Notes: generated from the letters alone by a model not told the origin. 32,492 nt of DNA from Mesopusillimonas faecipullorum (GCF_020539505.1 NZ_JACDXW010000012.1:1-32492), one strand, 5' to 3'. Shown: positions 1 to 7,621, counted from the first letter of the stretch. Made by a program: numbers and translations.

Positions 1-2
1 CA

Positions 3-92
3 CGCAGAGCGTATGGGTTCAGGAATTTTGAGAACTACCGCTTGCGGGTCTTGGCCCAATGCGGTTGGAATGGTGTAATTAACCGAGTCTAG
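3..92 (+). mobile_element. C-terminal end of an ISL3-family transposase (partial)
   Basis: An open frame enters from the left edge and stops at a TAG at 90-92, leaving 29 residues. They include the stretch AYGFRNFENYRLRVL, which resembles the conserved C-terminal tail of ISL3-family DDE transposases. The body of the gene lies outside the window, so the catalytic residues cannot be seen. The element would mark the left boundary of the metal island. I could not identify a terminal inverted repeat downstream with confidence. The family call rests on remembered family sequence, not on a search. Confidence 0.6.
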
Positions 93-95
93 TGA

Positions 96-380
96 ATGCC
101 TAGATCCCCCGATTACGGGGTAGAGCCGGGGTATGTCATTCGCATCGAGGATGAGGACGACCGCAGGGCGATCCGGATCCAGGCGACTGTAGCAGGGCAA
201 GAGTTATATACAACGATCCGCTCAGACTTGATCGCAGAGGAGCGAGCGATGATTGAGAGCCTCTCTCCCGAAGTTCGTCAGGCCTCGCTTGTGCTTTTAA
301 GGCGGCTTACGCGGGCAGCCGAAGCGCGATACGGCGAGCGAACTCATAGTTTGCTTGAAACCACCACGGATATAGCATGA
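96..380 (+). CDS. Hypothetical protein, 94 aa
   Basis: A 94-residue open frame begins with ATG three bases after the transposase stop. The product is charged and soluble, with no signal peptide or membrane segment. Residues 1-45 are rich in Asp, Glu, Arg and Ile and look like beta strands. Residues 46-85 look like one long amphipathic helix, faintly like the C-terminal helices of MarR-type regulators, but no winged helix is visible. No convincing Shine-Dalgarno sequence precedes the ATG. It may be translated by coupling to the transposase, be a passenger of that element, or be a remnant. No function is assigned. Confidence 0.4.
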   Translation: MPRSPDYGVEPGYVIRIEDEDDRRAIRIQATVAGQELYTTIRSDLIAEERAMIESLSPEVRQASLVLLRRLTRAAEARYGERTHSLLETTTDIA

Positions 381-477
381 CGAGCCGTCGTCTTTTTTGA
401 CGCACGCAGTCAAGTTTTTTTGCTCTATATGTTGTTACTGCCAACTTAAATGTGAAGCCGGCAGATTAATAGAAGGG

Positions 478-506
478 CATACGTCGTAGCCGAACTCTGA
501 CGTATG
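478..506 (-). terminator. Inverted repeat just after copS
   Basis: CATACGTC (478-485) and GACGTATG (499-506) form a perfect 8-bp stem with a 13-base loop, one base beyond the copS stop codon. No T-run follows on the minus strand, so it is a weak terminator candidate. It could instead stabilise the 3' end of the message. Confidence 0.3.
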
Positions 507-507
507 G

Positions 508-1914
508 TCAACATTTTGTTGCTGGTGACAATATCTCGAATGTTGTCGCCTCAGCAGTCGAGCGTGCACTAATCTTTCCCCCATGTGCTTCCACAATCGA
601 TTTAACAATCGCTAAGCCAAGGCCTGCGCCTTCACCAGTACGCTGTCGCGATGCGTCAGGTCTATAAAAACGCTCAAAAATGTGGGCAATGTGTTCGGAA
701 GGTATGACGGGACCGGGGTTCCGAACACAAAGCCTGATATTCGTAGATTCGACTTCGAAGGTTGCTATGACGGAGCCTCCTGCAGGCGTGTATCGAATCG
801 CGTTCGATAACAGGTTGCTCAATGCCCGGCGTATCATCAGCCGATCTCCGATGATGCAACCCCGTGGCCCCACAAGCTTTAAGCCCACCTCGCGCTCTTC
901 GGCCCAGGCGCCAAAGTAGTCGAAAAGGATGCGCATCTCGGCCTGAAGGTCGATTTTAACGAGTTCGGGTTTGAGTAGATTGTTATCCGCTTGCGCCAAA
1001 AACAGCATATCACCAAGCATTTTCGCCATGCGCTCGTACTCTTCTAAGTTCGAATACAGGATCTCCCGATACTGTTCGACGCTGCGGGACTGAGAAAGTG
1101 CGACTTCGGTTTGGGTTTTCAGATTCGTGATGGGGGTTCGAAGCTCGTGCGCGATGTCACCTGAAAAATCGGAGAGACGGCGGAAGACGCCCTCAAGCCG
1201 CTCAAGCATTCCGTTGAAAGACATTGCAAGCCCGACCAGTTCAGTAGGAACGGCGTGTGGTTCGAGTCGTATATACAGCTGATCGGACCTGATTTTTCCG
1301 ATTTCGCGGCTAATGCGCCGTATCGGTGCATGGCCTTGGTGCACCGCGAGCCATGTAGCCAAAATCGCAATGAGACAGGCCGCCACTGTGATGATTCGGA
1401 GATAGTCCCGAAAGCTGTCCAGATAATGCAGATGGAAATTGATGCCCGTGGCCACCGCGATGGTTAAGGTGCGCGGCGCAGGGAAACTATCCGTTCCGGT
1501 CCGTAGTACAGCTCCTCGAAACGTCTCGCCGTGATCTTGCCATATGCCAACCGTGTCAATAGTGATTTTCTCTACAGGCTGAGCGATTTGAGCAAACCTG
1601 TCCAAATTCGATCCCGGCGTAGCATAGATGAGTGCACCGGCGTCCGAGGAGATACGATATTGAGCGTTATGGTGGCCCGACACGGCATTGGCAAGCGGCT
1701 GATTCAATTCGGCAGGTGCTATATCAGGCGGTAGCGTGGCTAGCGTGTGCTTTAAGGCCTGAACGACTGCATTCAGTTCATCAACATCTTGCTGGATAAA
1801 GTGGTTGTTGATTGACCGCTCTACGATCCAGCCGAATGTGAGTAGTACGACTGTTATCACCGCCCCAATAGAAACGGTAAGCCGTACAGCTAGGGATGCC
1901 GGCCGTCTTTTCAT
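508..1914 (-). CDS. copS: Heavy-metal (copper) sensor histidine kinase CopS/CusS type
   Basis: Inner-membrane sensor kinase of the CopS/CusS/IrlS group, 468 aa, expected to sense periplasmic copper and phosphorylate CopR. Membrane segments lie near residues 12-32 and 170-192 and flank a periplasmic domain of about 135 residues. A HAMP linker follows. The H-box DIAHELRTPI carries the phospho-acceptor His256. The N-box (SNLLSNAIRYTP, about 366-377) and the G-box (GAGLGLAIVKS, about 429-439) complete the ATPase domain. An in-frame TTG lies directly upstream (1915-1917), but the ATG at 1914 is preferred. That ATG sits three bases after the copR stop, so the two genes are probably translationally coupled. 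Copper as ligand is inferred from the family and the neighbouring cop genes; silver is possible. Confidence 0.92.
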   Translation of the reverse strand: MKRRPASLAVRLTVSIGAVITVVLLTFGWIVERSINNHFIQQDVDELNAVVQALKHTLATLPPDIAPAELNQPLANAVSGHHNAQYRISSDAGALIYATPGSNLDRFAQIAQPVEKITIDTVGIWQDHGETFRGAVLRTGTDSFPAPRTLTIAVATGINFHLHYLDSFRDYLRIITVAACLIAILATWLAVHQGHAPIRRISREIGKIRSDQLYIRLEPHAVPTELVGLAMSFNGMLERLEGVFRRLSDFSGDIAHELRTPITNLKTQTEVALSQSRSVEQYREILYSNLEEYERMAKMLGDMLFLAQADNNLLKPELVKIDLQAEMRILFDYFGAWAEEREVGLKLVGPRGCIIGDRLMIRRALSNLLSNAIRYTPAGGSVIATFEVESTNIRLCVRNPGPVIPSEHIAHIFERFYRPDASRQRTGEGAGLGLAIVKSIVEAHGGKISARSTAEATTFEILSPATKC

Positions 1915-1917
1915 CAA

Positions 1918-2601
1918 CTATTCGGGGAGCGTCACGTCCAGCATGTAACCCATGCCGCGTACCGTGTGGATAAGCTTAGGATCAAAATCGTCATCGATTT
2001 TGGCGCGTAGGCGTCGGATCGCGACATCAATGACATTGGTGTCGCTGTCAAAGTTCATGTCCCACACCTGGGAAGCAATCAACGAGCGAGGCAGTACTTC
2101 GCCTTGCCGACGTACCAAGAGTTCCAACAAGGCAAACTCTTTGTTCGTGAGATTAATACGCACGCTTTTGCGCTGGGCTCGACGTCGAGGAATATCGAGA
2201 ACGAGATCAGCGATCTGTAACTGATCTTGGAAGGCAGGAGCGGCACCCCGCCTTAATAACGTACGTACACGCGCTAGGAGCTCTGAAAAAGCGAACGGTT
2301 TTACCAAGTAATCGTCTGCGCCCAGCTCCAGCCCTTTGACGCGGTCTTCTACACTATCTCGGGCAGTCAGAAATAATACCGGCGTCGACGATTTCGCATC
2401 GCGTAGAGCCTGGACGATACGCCAACCGTCCACATCGGGCAGCATGACGTCCAAGATAATCAAATCGTACGAGCCAGTCAAAGCCAAATGATGCCCGTCC
2501 AAGCCAGTGCGCACGAGGTCCACAACGAAGCCGGACTCGACTAGCCCTTGGCGTACATAATCACCGGTTTTGGTCTCGTCTTCGACCAACAGCAATTTCA
2601 T
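1918..2601 (-). CDS. copR: Copper response regulator CopR/CusR type (OmpR family)
   Basis: Transcription factor of 227 aa, the partner of CopS. The receiver domain (1-115) shows acidic residues E7 and D8, phospho-acceptor D51 (IILDVMLPD), T79 and K101. The C-terminal winged helix (about 125-225) ends with the OmpR-type [14 protein letters not shown] and TVRGMGYML. It is the first gene of a copR-copS operon read leftwards. The upstream region, shared with the divergent copper storage gene, holds two inverted repeats that are likely CopR sites, so the operon is probably autoregulated. The close relatives CusR, IrlR and CzcR cannot be told apart by domain alone; the copper context favours CopR. 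Confidence 0.93.
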   Translation of the reverse strand: MKLLLVEDETKTGDYVRQGLVESGFVVDLVRTGLDGHHLALTGSYDLIILDVMLPDVDGWRIVQALRDAKSSTPVLFLTARDSVEDRVKGLELGADDYLVKPFAFSELLARVRTLLRRGAAPAFQDQLQIADLVLDIPRRRAQRKSVRINLTNKEFALLELLVRRQGEVLPRSLIASQVWDMNFDSDTNVIDVAIRRLRAKIDDDFDPKLIHTVRGMGYMLDVTLPE

Positions 2602-2657
2602 GGGTTCGATCCTGTAAGTCCATCGGCTATCACGAAAGGAAGAGCATTCTGCCGTCC

Positions 2658-2673
2658 ATTGTCAAACTGTAAT
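2658..2673. promoter_or_regulatory. Putative CopR box A (degenerate)
   Basis: ATTGTCAAACTGTAAT matches the repeated pattern ATTACA-N4-TGTAAT at 9 of 12 defined positions; only the right half-site is perfect. It lies 57 bp before the copR start and 32 bp from the perfect box B, as expected of a secondary site in an autoregulated divergent promoter. Confidence 0.45.
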
Positions 2674-2704
2674 GCGATGCCGCTGACGGCAACATGACGT
2701 CAGC

Positions 2705-2720
2705 ATTACAAAATTGTAAT
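2705..2720. promoter_or_regulatory. Putative CopR box B (perfect palindrome)
   Basis: ATTACAAAATTGTAAT is a perfect 12/12 match to ATTACA-N4-TGTAAT. With flanking GC on both sides (2703-2722) the arms are 9 bp with a 2-base centre. It sits between divergent copR (start 104 bp away) and the copper storage gene (start 153 bp away), so it could control both. Known CopR/CusR operators are similar AT-rich TGACA/TGTAAT inverted repeats; assignment to this CopR is inference. Confidence 0.7.
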
Positions 2721-2872
2721 GCTACGGTAGAAGCCATCACCGGTAGAGCTGGGTTGCCAGCTTTTGCAGGCAAATTACTGCCCGTACGGCATCCAAGTTG
2801 CTGCATGAGGGAAGTGGCGCCGCATGACGGCGGTCACATGATGATCACACCTCAACCTTGTTGGAGATCGAT

Positions 2873-3208
2873 ATGCCTCATGAAAAGTTTCAATCCTGCA
2901 TAGACGCTTGTTATGCCTGCGCTACGGAGTGCGACCACTGCGCAGCCTCATGCCTGGGGGAACAAGATGTTAAAGCTATGGCGCGCTGCATAAAGCTGGA
3001 CATGGATTGCGCACAAATTTGCCGACTGGCGGCCAGTTATATGGCCAGGGGCAGTGAATTCGCCCAAGCCCTTTGCCGTCTGTGCGCTGATGTCTGCCAA
3101 GCTTGCGGTGATGAATGCGCAAAACACCAAATGGATCACTGCCAGCGTTGCGCCGGGGCTTGCCGCAGATGTGCTGAAGAGTGCAGGCGGATGGCGCAGA
3201 CGGCCTGA
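2873..3208 (+). CDS. csp: Four-helix-bundle copper storage protein (Csp/DUF326 type)
   Basis: Small Cys-rich protein of 111 aa expected to store many Cu(I) ions inside a four-helix bundle. About 19 cysteines occur in CxxC and CxxxC spacings on every predicted helix, for example CRLCADVCQACGDEC and HCQRCAGACRRCAEEC. There is no signal peptide or Tat motif, so it should be cytosolic like Csp3, not exported like Csp1. The start at 2873 (MPHEKF) follows TTGGAG at 2861-2866 with good spacing; an upstream in-frame start at 2858 has no ribosome site. It is read divergently from copRS across two putative CopR boxes, which suggests copper induction. A strong terminator lies at 3267-3299. Confidence 0.9.
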   Translation: MPHEKFQSCIDACYACATECDHCAASCLGEQDVKAMARCIKLDMDCAQICRLAASYMARGSEFAQALCRLCADVCQACGDECAKHQMDHCQRCAGACRRCAEECRRMAQTA

Positions 3209-3232
3209 GCGGCCTAGCAACCAGGATCGCTA

Positions 3233-3251
3233 CCCGCACGAGCGGTGCGGG
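3233..3251 (+). terminator. Hairpin between csp and its terminator
   Basis: CCCGCAC (3233-3239) pairs with GTGCGGG (3245-3251) around a 5-base loop. It has no T-run of its own and precedes the stronger terminator by 15 bases, so it may assist termination or protect the csp 3' end. Confidence 0.45.
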
Positions 3252-3266
3252 CAAACGAACAAATTG

Positions 3267-3299
3267 AGGCCAGGGCGCATCATTGCGCCTTGGCCTTTT
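3267..3299 (+). terminator. Rho-independent terminator shared by csp and copZ
   Basis: A 13-bp stem (AGGCCAGGGCGCA, 3267-3279, with TGCGCCTTGGCCT, 3284-3296; one G-U pair) closes a TCAT loop and runs into TTTT. It ends the plus-strand csp transcript. Its last bases overlap the copZ stop codon (3298-3300), so it also lies at the end of the convergent copZ message. Confidence 0.85.
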
Positions 3300-3498
3300 A
3301 AACTTTACGCGACGGACTGTAACCCGCCTCGCGAATAGCTTGTTCTACTACGTCTGCGTCGGGAACCCCCTCCACGCGCACGGTGTGCTCGGCCAGGTCA
3401 ACCGAAATGATAGCCTCGGGTGCGACGTCTTTGACAGCGGCGGTAACGGCGCCCACGCAGTGCCCACAAGTCATATCGTTTACTTCAAATTGAATCAT
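3298..3498 (-). CDS. copZ: CopZ-like copper chaperone (HMA domain)
   Basis: A 66-residue single heavy-metal-associated domain protein with the metal site MTCGHC (Cys11, Cys14) in the usual place after the first strand, and the closing AIREAGY of the fold. It should carry Cu(I) in the cytosol to CopF, Csp or a regulator. A good ribosome site (AGAGGG) precedes the ATG. It is transcribed alone, leftwards, from a promoter with MerR/CueR-type architecture at 3539-3569. Hg or Zn binding cannot be excluded from the CxxC alone, but the sequence and context fit copper. Confidence 0.9.
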   Translation of the reverse strand: MIQFEVNDMTCGHCVGAVTAAVKDVAPEAIISVDLAEHTVRVEGVPDADVVEQAIREAGYSPSRKV

Positions 3499-3538
3499 TT
3501 TTTCCCTCTATTGGTAATTCGCCGAGCCGGATAACTGC

Positions 3539-3569
3539 AGGATAAACATTCCCACAGTGGGAATGTCAA
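3539..3569 (-). promoter_or_regulatory. CueR/MerR-type copZ promoter
   Basis: Read on the minus strand, a -35 TTGACA (3569-3564) and a -10 TATCCT (3544-3539) are separated by 19 bp, the over-long spacer typical of MerR-family activators. A 21-bp palindrome spans it at 3546-3566, with arms ACATTCCCAC and GTGGGAATGT around one central base. The layout matches known CueR targets such as E. coli copA. Transcription would start about 35 bases before the copZ ATG. Confidence 0.85.
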
Positions 3570-3694
3570 CGGATATGGTGTTTTTTGCCGCCTCTTGCAA
3601 ATAGAACGGGACTTTGCCCCGGACAGGGTGAAGTGATGTGGTGCTTCATACATATCGCAACAAATTTATTACCTCTGTGGCGTTCCTTTTAAAG

Positions 3695-3710
3695 ATGACA
3701 AAGATGTAAT
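3695..3710. promoter_or_regulatory. Putative CopR box C
   Basis: ATGACAAAGATGTAAT matches ATTACA-N4-TGTAAT at 11 of 12 positions. It lies 92 bp before the DUF2933 gene start, so it probably drives the three small membrane genes and perhaps copA beyond them. The rest of 3570-3801 holds no gene. Confidence 0.65.
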
Positions 3711-3801
3711 GCCCGCGCAACCTTTCTGACAGCGACGGACCGTTACAGTAGGCTCGTTCCTAGACTGAATTCCAGTGGCGCAAGTAAAAGGAGAGCCGAC
3801 A

Positions 3802-4092
3802 ATGAAATGCGATGTGAAGACGATGTTGAAAGGCGGTCTTGGGCTGGCCGCGCTGATTGCAGTGGCGTATGCGGCCCTGCCTGTCGCGCGGGAGTGGATC
3901 GCTGCGGTGAGCCCATTCTTATTCTTTCTGATTTGTCCGTTGATGATGCTTTTCATGATGAAAGGCATGCAGTCGTGCCACAGCGACAACGCTTCAAAGA
4001 ACGGTGGACCCACTCAAACACAAATACCGGAAGGGACTAATGCTGGCGGGCACTCACGTCCGCCAGCTCCAGCGAACCGCTTTGATGCTTGA
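3802..4092 (+). CDS. DUF2933 family small membrane protein
   Basis: A 96-residue protein with two hydrophobic helices, about residues 11-27 and 34-52. The second ends in the Met-rich PLMMLFMMKGM typical of DUF2933 proteins, and a hydrophilic tail of about 40 residues follows. DUF2933 genes often accompany copper resistance operons, but no biochemical role is known to me. The start at 3802 follows GGAGAG; an upstream in-frame start at 3775 is less likely. It is the first gene of a run of three small envelope genes ahead of copA and lies downstream of CopR box C. The Met cluster at the membrane edge might bind Cu(I), which is inference. Confidence 0.82.
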   Translation: MKCDVKTMLKGGLGLAALIAVAYAALPVAREWIAAVSPFLFFLICPLMMLFMMKGMQSCHSDNASKNGGPTQTQIPEGTNAGGHSRPPAPANRFDA

Positions 4093-4099
4093 GCAGACC

Positions 4100-4213
4100 A
4101 TGAGAACCAGACTCACTCGAATAGTCATCCTAGTACTAGCGGCAATTGGGTTGGTCGCTATTTTGGCTTTCATTTTCATGGGCATCATGATGTTCTGGAT
4201 GATGAGTGGTTGA
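4100..4213 (+). CDS. Single-pass Met-rich membrane micro-protein, 37 aa
   Basis: A short gene starting with ATG seven bases after the DUF2933 stop. It encodes 37 residues: a basic N-terminus (MRTRLTR), one hydrophobic helix, and a Met-rich end (MGIMMFWMMSG) with five methionines in the last eleven residues. Its stop is one base before the next gene's GTG. Position, strand and composition suggest it belongs to the copper operon. It resembles no family I can name. The alternative is an upstream start in the same frame inside the DUF2933 gene (4004), which would give 69 residues but needs a long overlap. Confidence 0.5.
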   Translation: MRTRLTRIVILVLAAIGLVAILAFIFMGIMMFWMMSG

Positions 4214-4214
4214 A

Positions 4215-4367
4215 GTGAAATTTATTCGTTTGTTGACAGCCCTGCTCGTAACTGGCACTGGCGTGGCGCTGATTCTGCAAGCGTCCTATCAAGGCTGTAA
4301 CGATCCCACCGGCGTCTGCTATCCACCGATAGAGAAGACGCTGTCTGTACCACTCGTATCACGCTAA
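4215..4367 (+). CDS. DsbD-alpha-like mini-protein, 50 aa
   Basis: Starts with GTG one base after the preceding stop and ends at TAA 4365-4367. Residues 1-22 form a signal peptide or membrane anchor. The rest carries YQGCNDPTGVCYPPIEKT, closely matching the redox-active segment of the N-terminal periplasmic domain of DsbD (usual form YQGC...CYPP..K). Cys28 and Cys35 correspond to its catalytic pair. The immunoglobulin-like fold that normally surrounds this loop is absent, and no DsbD transmembrane or thioredoxin domain follows. It is either a relic of a deleted dsbD or a selected mini-peptide carrying a dithiol into the periplasm. No stop interrupts it, and its place in a tightly packed operon argues for expression. 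Confidence 0.6.
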   Translation: MKFIRLLTALLVTGTGVALILQASYQGCNDPTGVCYPPIEKTLSVPLVSR

Positions 4368-4403
4368 ACAGAGTCCGCAAATGAAATCCGCCGCGAATTC
4401 CAG

Positions 4404-4419
4404 ATTACAGAAAAGTAAT
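4404..4419. promoter_or_regulatory. Putative CopR box D, before copA
   Basis: ATTACAGAAAAGTAAT matches ATTACA-N4-TGTAAT at 11 of 12 positions. It lies in the 171-bp gap between the mini-DsbD gene and copA, 120 bp before the copA GTG, so copA probably has its own copper-responsive promoter. Confidence 0.65.
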
Positions 4420-4538
4420 GGAGCCGTCATTCGTGTGACAGCCGTACTTGATTAAAGTTAGGAATAGCAATTTGTCGGTTCGCCCAGAATGCGGCAGACG
4501 AAGCTCCGATCAACGATTCATTACAGGATTCTCCCCGC

Positions 4539-6401
4539 GTGAAACGCTCAACTACGCTAGCGGTTCCCCTCCCGGCCATACCTCGTCGCCGTTTTGTGCA
4601 AGGCCTTGTGGCCGGCGGCGTGTTGCTGGGCTTGTCGCCATTTGCCCGTGCCGCTGGAATGCAATCGGGCCGAACTAGTACGGGTTCTGCGGCGATACTG
4701 AGTGGGACCGAATTTAATCTGGAGATCGGTGAATCACCTGTGAATTTCACTGGTACGCCGCGTATGGCGACGACGGTCAATGGCTCGCTCCCGGCGCCCA
4801 CGTTGCGTTGGCGCGAAGGCGATACCGTCACTATTCGCGTCAAGAACCGCCTGAACGAAACCACCTCAATTCATTGGCATGGCATCATCCTGCCGTTTCA
4901 AATGGACGGGGTGCCCGGCATCAGCTTTGCGGGAATCCCGCCCGGCGAAACGTTCACGTATCGGTTCAAGGTGCAGCAAAGCGGCACGTATTGGTATCAC
5001 TCGCACTCGGGCATGCAAGAGGCCACAGGGGTTTATGGGGCGATCATTATCGACCCGGCACAGACTGACTCCATACGGGCCGATCGCGAGTATGTCGTCC
5101 AACTCTCTGACTGGACCGACGAGGATCCGATGCGGGTTCTGGCCAAGCTCAAGATGCAGGGCGACTACTACAACTACAACCAGCCCACGGCGGTCGATTT
5201 CTTTCAAGACGCCTCCCAGATGGGCCTGAAAGCGGCTATCGACAAGCGCAAGATGTGGAATGAGATGCGCATGAGCCCCACGGATTTGGCCGATCTGTCC
5301 GCGAACGTGCTGACCTACCTGATGAATGGTACGGCGCCGGCGGGCAACTGGACGGGGCTATTCCGGCCTGGAGAGCGGGTGCGGCTGCGCTTTATCAACG
5401 GCGCGGCTAATACTTTCTACGATGTACGCATTCCGGGCCTTCAGTTGACCATCGTTCAAGCCGACGGGGTCAATGTGGAGCCCGTTACGGTGGACGAGTT
5501 CCGATTTGGGCCCGGAGAAACCTACGATGTATTGGTACAACCGAAGGACGACGCTTACACCGTTTATGCGCAAGCAATGGACCGAACAGGGTATGCGCGC
5601 GGTACGCTAGCCACGCATGCCGGTCTCGAAGCGCCAGTACCGGCGCTCGACCCCGTGGAATGGTTGACCATGGCGGACATGATGGGCGCTATGGGCGGAG
5701 GCATGGCAGGAATGAGCCATGGCGCGGCCAACCAATCGTCCGGTGGCACGAGCCATGGAGGCATGGCCGGAATGGGCCACGGGAATATGGCTGGAATGAA
5801 TCACGGCAGCATGCAAGGTATGAATCACGCAGGTATGTCAGGCATGGACCACGGCGCTATGTCTGCGGCCGGCGCCAGCACCCAAGTACGCCATGCCAGG
5901 ACCGAGTATGGGCCCAGCATTGATATGCGGGTCGATATGCCGCGCACCAACCTGGACGATCCCGGCATTGGGCTGCGTAATAACGGCCGACGCGTCCTAA
6001 CGCTGTCCGATTTGCACACAGTGGGCGGCCCAATGGACCCGCGCGGCGCAGAACGTGAAATCGAGTTCCATTTGACCGGCAATATGGAGCGCTATACCTG
6101 GTCGTTCGATGGCGTCGAGTTCGGAAAATCGACCCCGGTTCATTTCCGTTACGGCGAACGAGTCAGAGTCATCTTGCATAACGACACCATGATGACGCAC
6201 CCCATGCATTTGCACGGAATGTGGAGTGAGCTGGAAACGCCAGACGGCCAATTTCAGGCTCGACGCCACACGATACCCGTCCAGCCTGCTCAGCGTATCA
6301 GCTTTCTCGTGACCGCCGATGCGCTCGGACGCTGGGCATGGCACTGCCATCTGATGCTACACATGGATGCCGGGATGTTTCGCGAAGTGGTGGTGGCATG
6401 A
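4539..6401 (+). CDS. copA: Periplasmic multicopper oxidase CopA
   Basis: Copper resistance oxidase of 620 aa, expected to oxidise Cu(I) and bind copper in the periplasm after folded export. The N-terminus has a twin-arginine signal (RRRFVQGL, 16-23; cleavage near 39). The three cupredoxin domains carry HWHG (112-115), WYHSH (152-156), HPMHLHG (554-560) and WHCHLMLHMDAGM (601-613). Cys603 is the type 1 copper ligand linked through HCH to the trinuclear centre. Between domains, about 378-441 is a degenerate repeat built on GMxHG/MAGM units, a Met/His copper-binding tract. The start is GTG at 4539. The stop overlaps the copB start by four bases (ATGA). The length matches family CopA/PcoA. All copper ligands are present, so it should be active. 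Confidence 0.97.
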   Translation: MKRSTTLAVPLPAIPRRRFVQGLVAGGVLLGLSPFARAAGMQSGRTSTGSAAILSGTEFNLEIGESPVNFTGTPRMATTVNGSLPAPTLRWREGDTVTIRVKNRLNETTSIHWHGIILPFQMDGVPGISFAGIPPGETFTYRFKVQQSGTYWYHSHSGMQEATGVYGAIIIDPAQTDSIRADREYVVQLSDWTDEDPMRVLAKLKMQGDYYNYNQPTAVDFFQDASQMGLKAAIDKRKMWNEMRMSPTDLADLSANVLTYLMNGTAPAGNWTGLFRPGERVRLRFINGAANTFYDVRIPGLQLTIVQADGVNVEPVTVDEFRFGPGETYDVLVQPKDDAYTVYAQAMDRTGYARGTLATHAGLEAPVPALDPVEWLTMADMMGAMGGGMAGMSHGAANQSSGGTSHGGMAGMGHGNMAGMNHGSMQGMNHAGMSGMDHGAMSAAGASTQVRHARTEYGPSIDMRVDMPRTNLDDPGIGLRNNGRRVLTLSDLHTVGGPMDPRGAEREIEFHLTGNMERYTWSFDGVEFGKSTPVHFRYGERVRVILHNDTMMTHPMHLHGMWSELETPDGQFQARRHTIPVQPAQRISFLVTADALGRWAWHCHLMLHMDAGMFREVVVA

Positions 6402-7621
6402 AGACAATGAACGACACGTTAGGCATCCCGGTCATGAACAATCAATTGAAGAAGAAGTTTCTTGCGATGGCTATCGCTACAGTGGGAGTGATGCCCGTGC
6501 TTGCCTATGCGCAGACGCATGCCGGCCATGCCGGTCATACTGCGGCGCCGCCCGCAACAAGCACGCCCGCGACGGTTTCGGGCATGGATGGCTCTATGAA
6601 CATGTCCGATAAGGAGCATGGCTCCATGGGTATGCCGGGTATGGACCACGGTTCGATGGACATGCCCGGTATGGGCCATGGCGCAGGGAAAGCGCCAGCC
6701 CAGGGTCATGACGACATGAAAATGCCCATGAAGCAGGCCGACCCGGTCAAAAACACTTCCGCCATGCCGGGAATGTCGCGCGGTCAGTCCGGCTTTAATG
6801 CGCCAACCCCTGCCCACAATATGGGTGCCATGGACCATAGCGGTGGCGAAATGGATCATGGCGATATGCAGATGCAGGGCGGCTCGCCGCCGCCGGACGC
6901 TCGCGATCCGGACGCCTACTCCGATGGCTACGTCCGCAATGCCGGCAAGTATGCGTTGCCGCCGTCAGATGCGCTAATCATGTCCGACATGCACAACTTC
7001 GGCTCCGTCAATTTTGACCGGTTGGAGTACGTCAGGGCGCGCGGCGAGGAATGGGCGGCCTATGAAGGCGAGGCCTGGTACGGCAGTACCTACAACCGCG
7101 CCGTGATCAAAGCCGAAGGGGAAGTAGCGAGCGGTAAGCTGCAAGAATCTGAGACGCAGCTTTTGTGGCGCCATGCAGTTTCTACGTTTTGGGATACGGA
7201 GCTGGGCTTTCGTTTCGATCATGGCCAAGGCGTGCCGAACCGGGAATGGTTGGCATTTGGCTTTAAAGGGTTAGCGCCTTACTGGTTTGAAGTCGATGCC
7301 ACCGCCTATGTTGGCTCGAGCGGCCACACCGCTTTGGAGCTGAAGGCCGAGTACGACATCCTGTTGACTCAGAAGCTGTATCTGCAACCCAGCGTCGAAG
7401 TGAATTTCTATGGCAAGGACGATGAACGCTGGGGCATTGGCAGCGGCTTGACAGACGGCACGGCGGGCTTGCGCCTCAAGTATGAAGTCACGCGTCAGTT
7501 CGTCCCGTACGTGGGCGTCGAATGGTCCAGCAAGTTTGGAAAAACGGCGGATTACGCACGGGCAGCGGGCGACTCCAAGCAGGAAACTCGCTTTGTGGCC
7601 GGTTTGAGCTTTCGCTTCTGA
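6398..7621 (+). CDS. copB: Outer-membrane copper resistance protein CopB
   Basis: CopB/PcoB family protein of 407 aa from the ATG that overlaps the copA stop. A signal peptide ends near residue 38 (AYAQT); a second start at 6434 (MNNQLKKK) would give a more usual signal peptide. Residues 40-160 are a long Met/His-rich segment with units such as GMDHGSM, which should bind copper. The remaining 245 or so residues show alternating aromatic strands ending in SFRF, as expected of a small outer-membrane beta-barrel. It probably sequesters copper at, or passes it across, the outer membrane together with CopA. Confidence 0.94.
   Translation: MKTMNDTLGIPVMNNQLKKKFLAMAIATVGVMPVLAYAQTHAGHAGHTAAPPATSTPATVSGMDGSMNMSDKEHGSMGMPGMDHGSMDMPGMGHGAGKAPAQGHDDMKMPMKQADPVKNTSAMPGMSRGQSGFNAPTPAHNMGAMDHSGGEMDHGDMQMQGGSPPPDARDPDAYSDGYVRNAGKYALPPSDALIMSDMHNFGSVNFDRLEYVRARGEEWAAYEGEAWYGSTYNRAVIKAEGEVASGKLQESETQLLWRHAVSTFWDTELGFRFDHGQGVPNREWLAFGFKGLAPYWFEVDATAYVGSSGHTALELKAEYDILLTQKLYLQPSVEVNFYGKDDERWGIGSGLTDGTAGLRLKYEVTRQFVPYVGVEWSSKFGKTADYARAAGDSKQETRFVAGLSFRF

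Noticed and set aside
5670-5875. Repeated short units suggesting a CRISPR or tandem array
   Set aside because: The repetition is in the protein (GMxHG, MAGM) and the DNA units vary in length and sequence. It is the Met/His-rich copper-binding tract of CopA. A similar tract occurs in copB.
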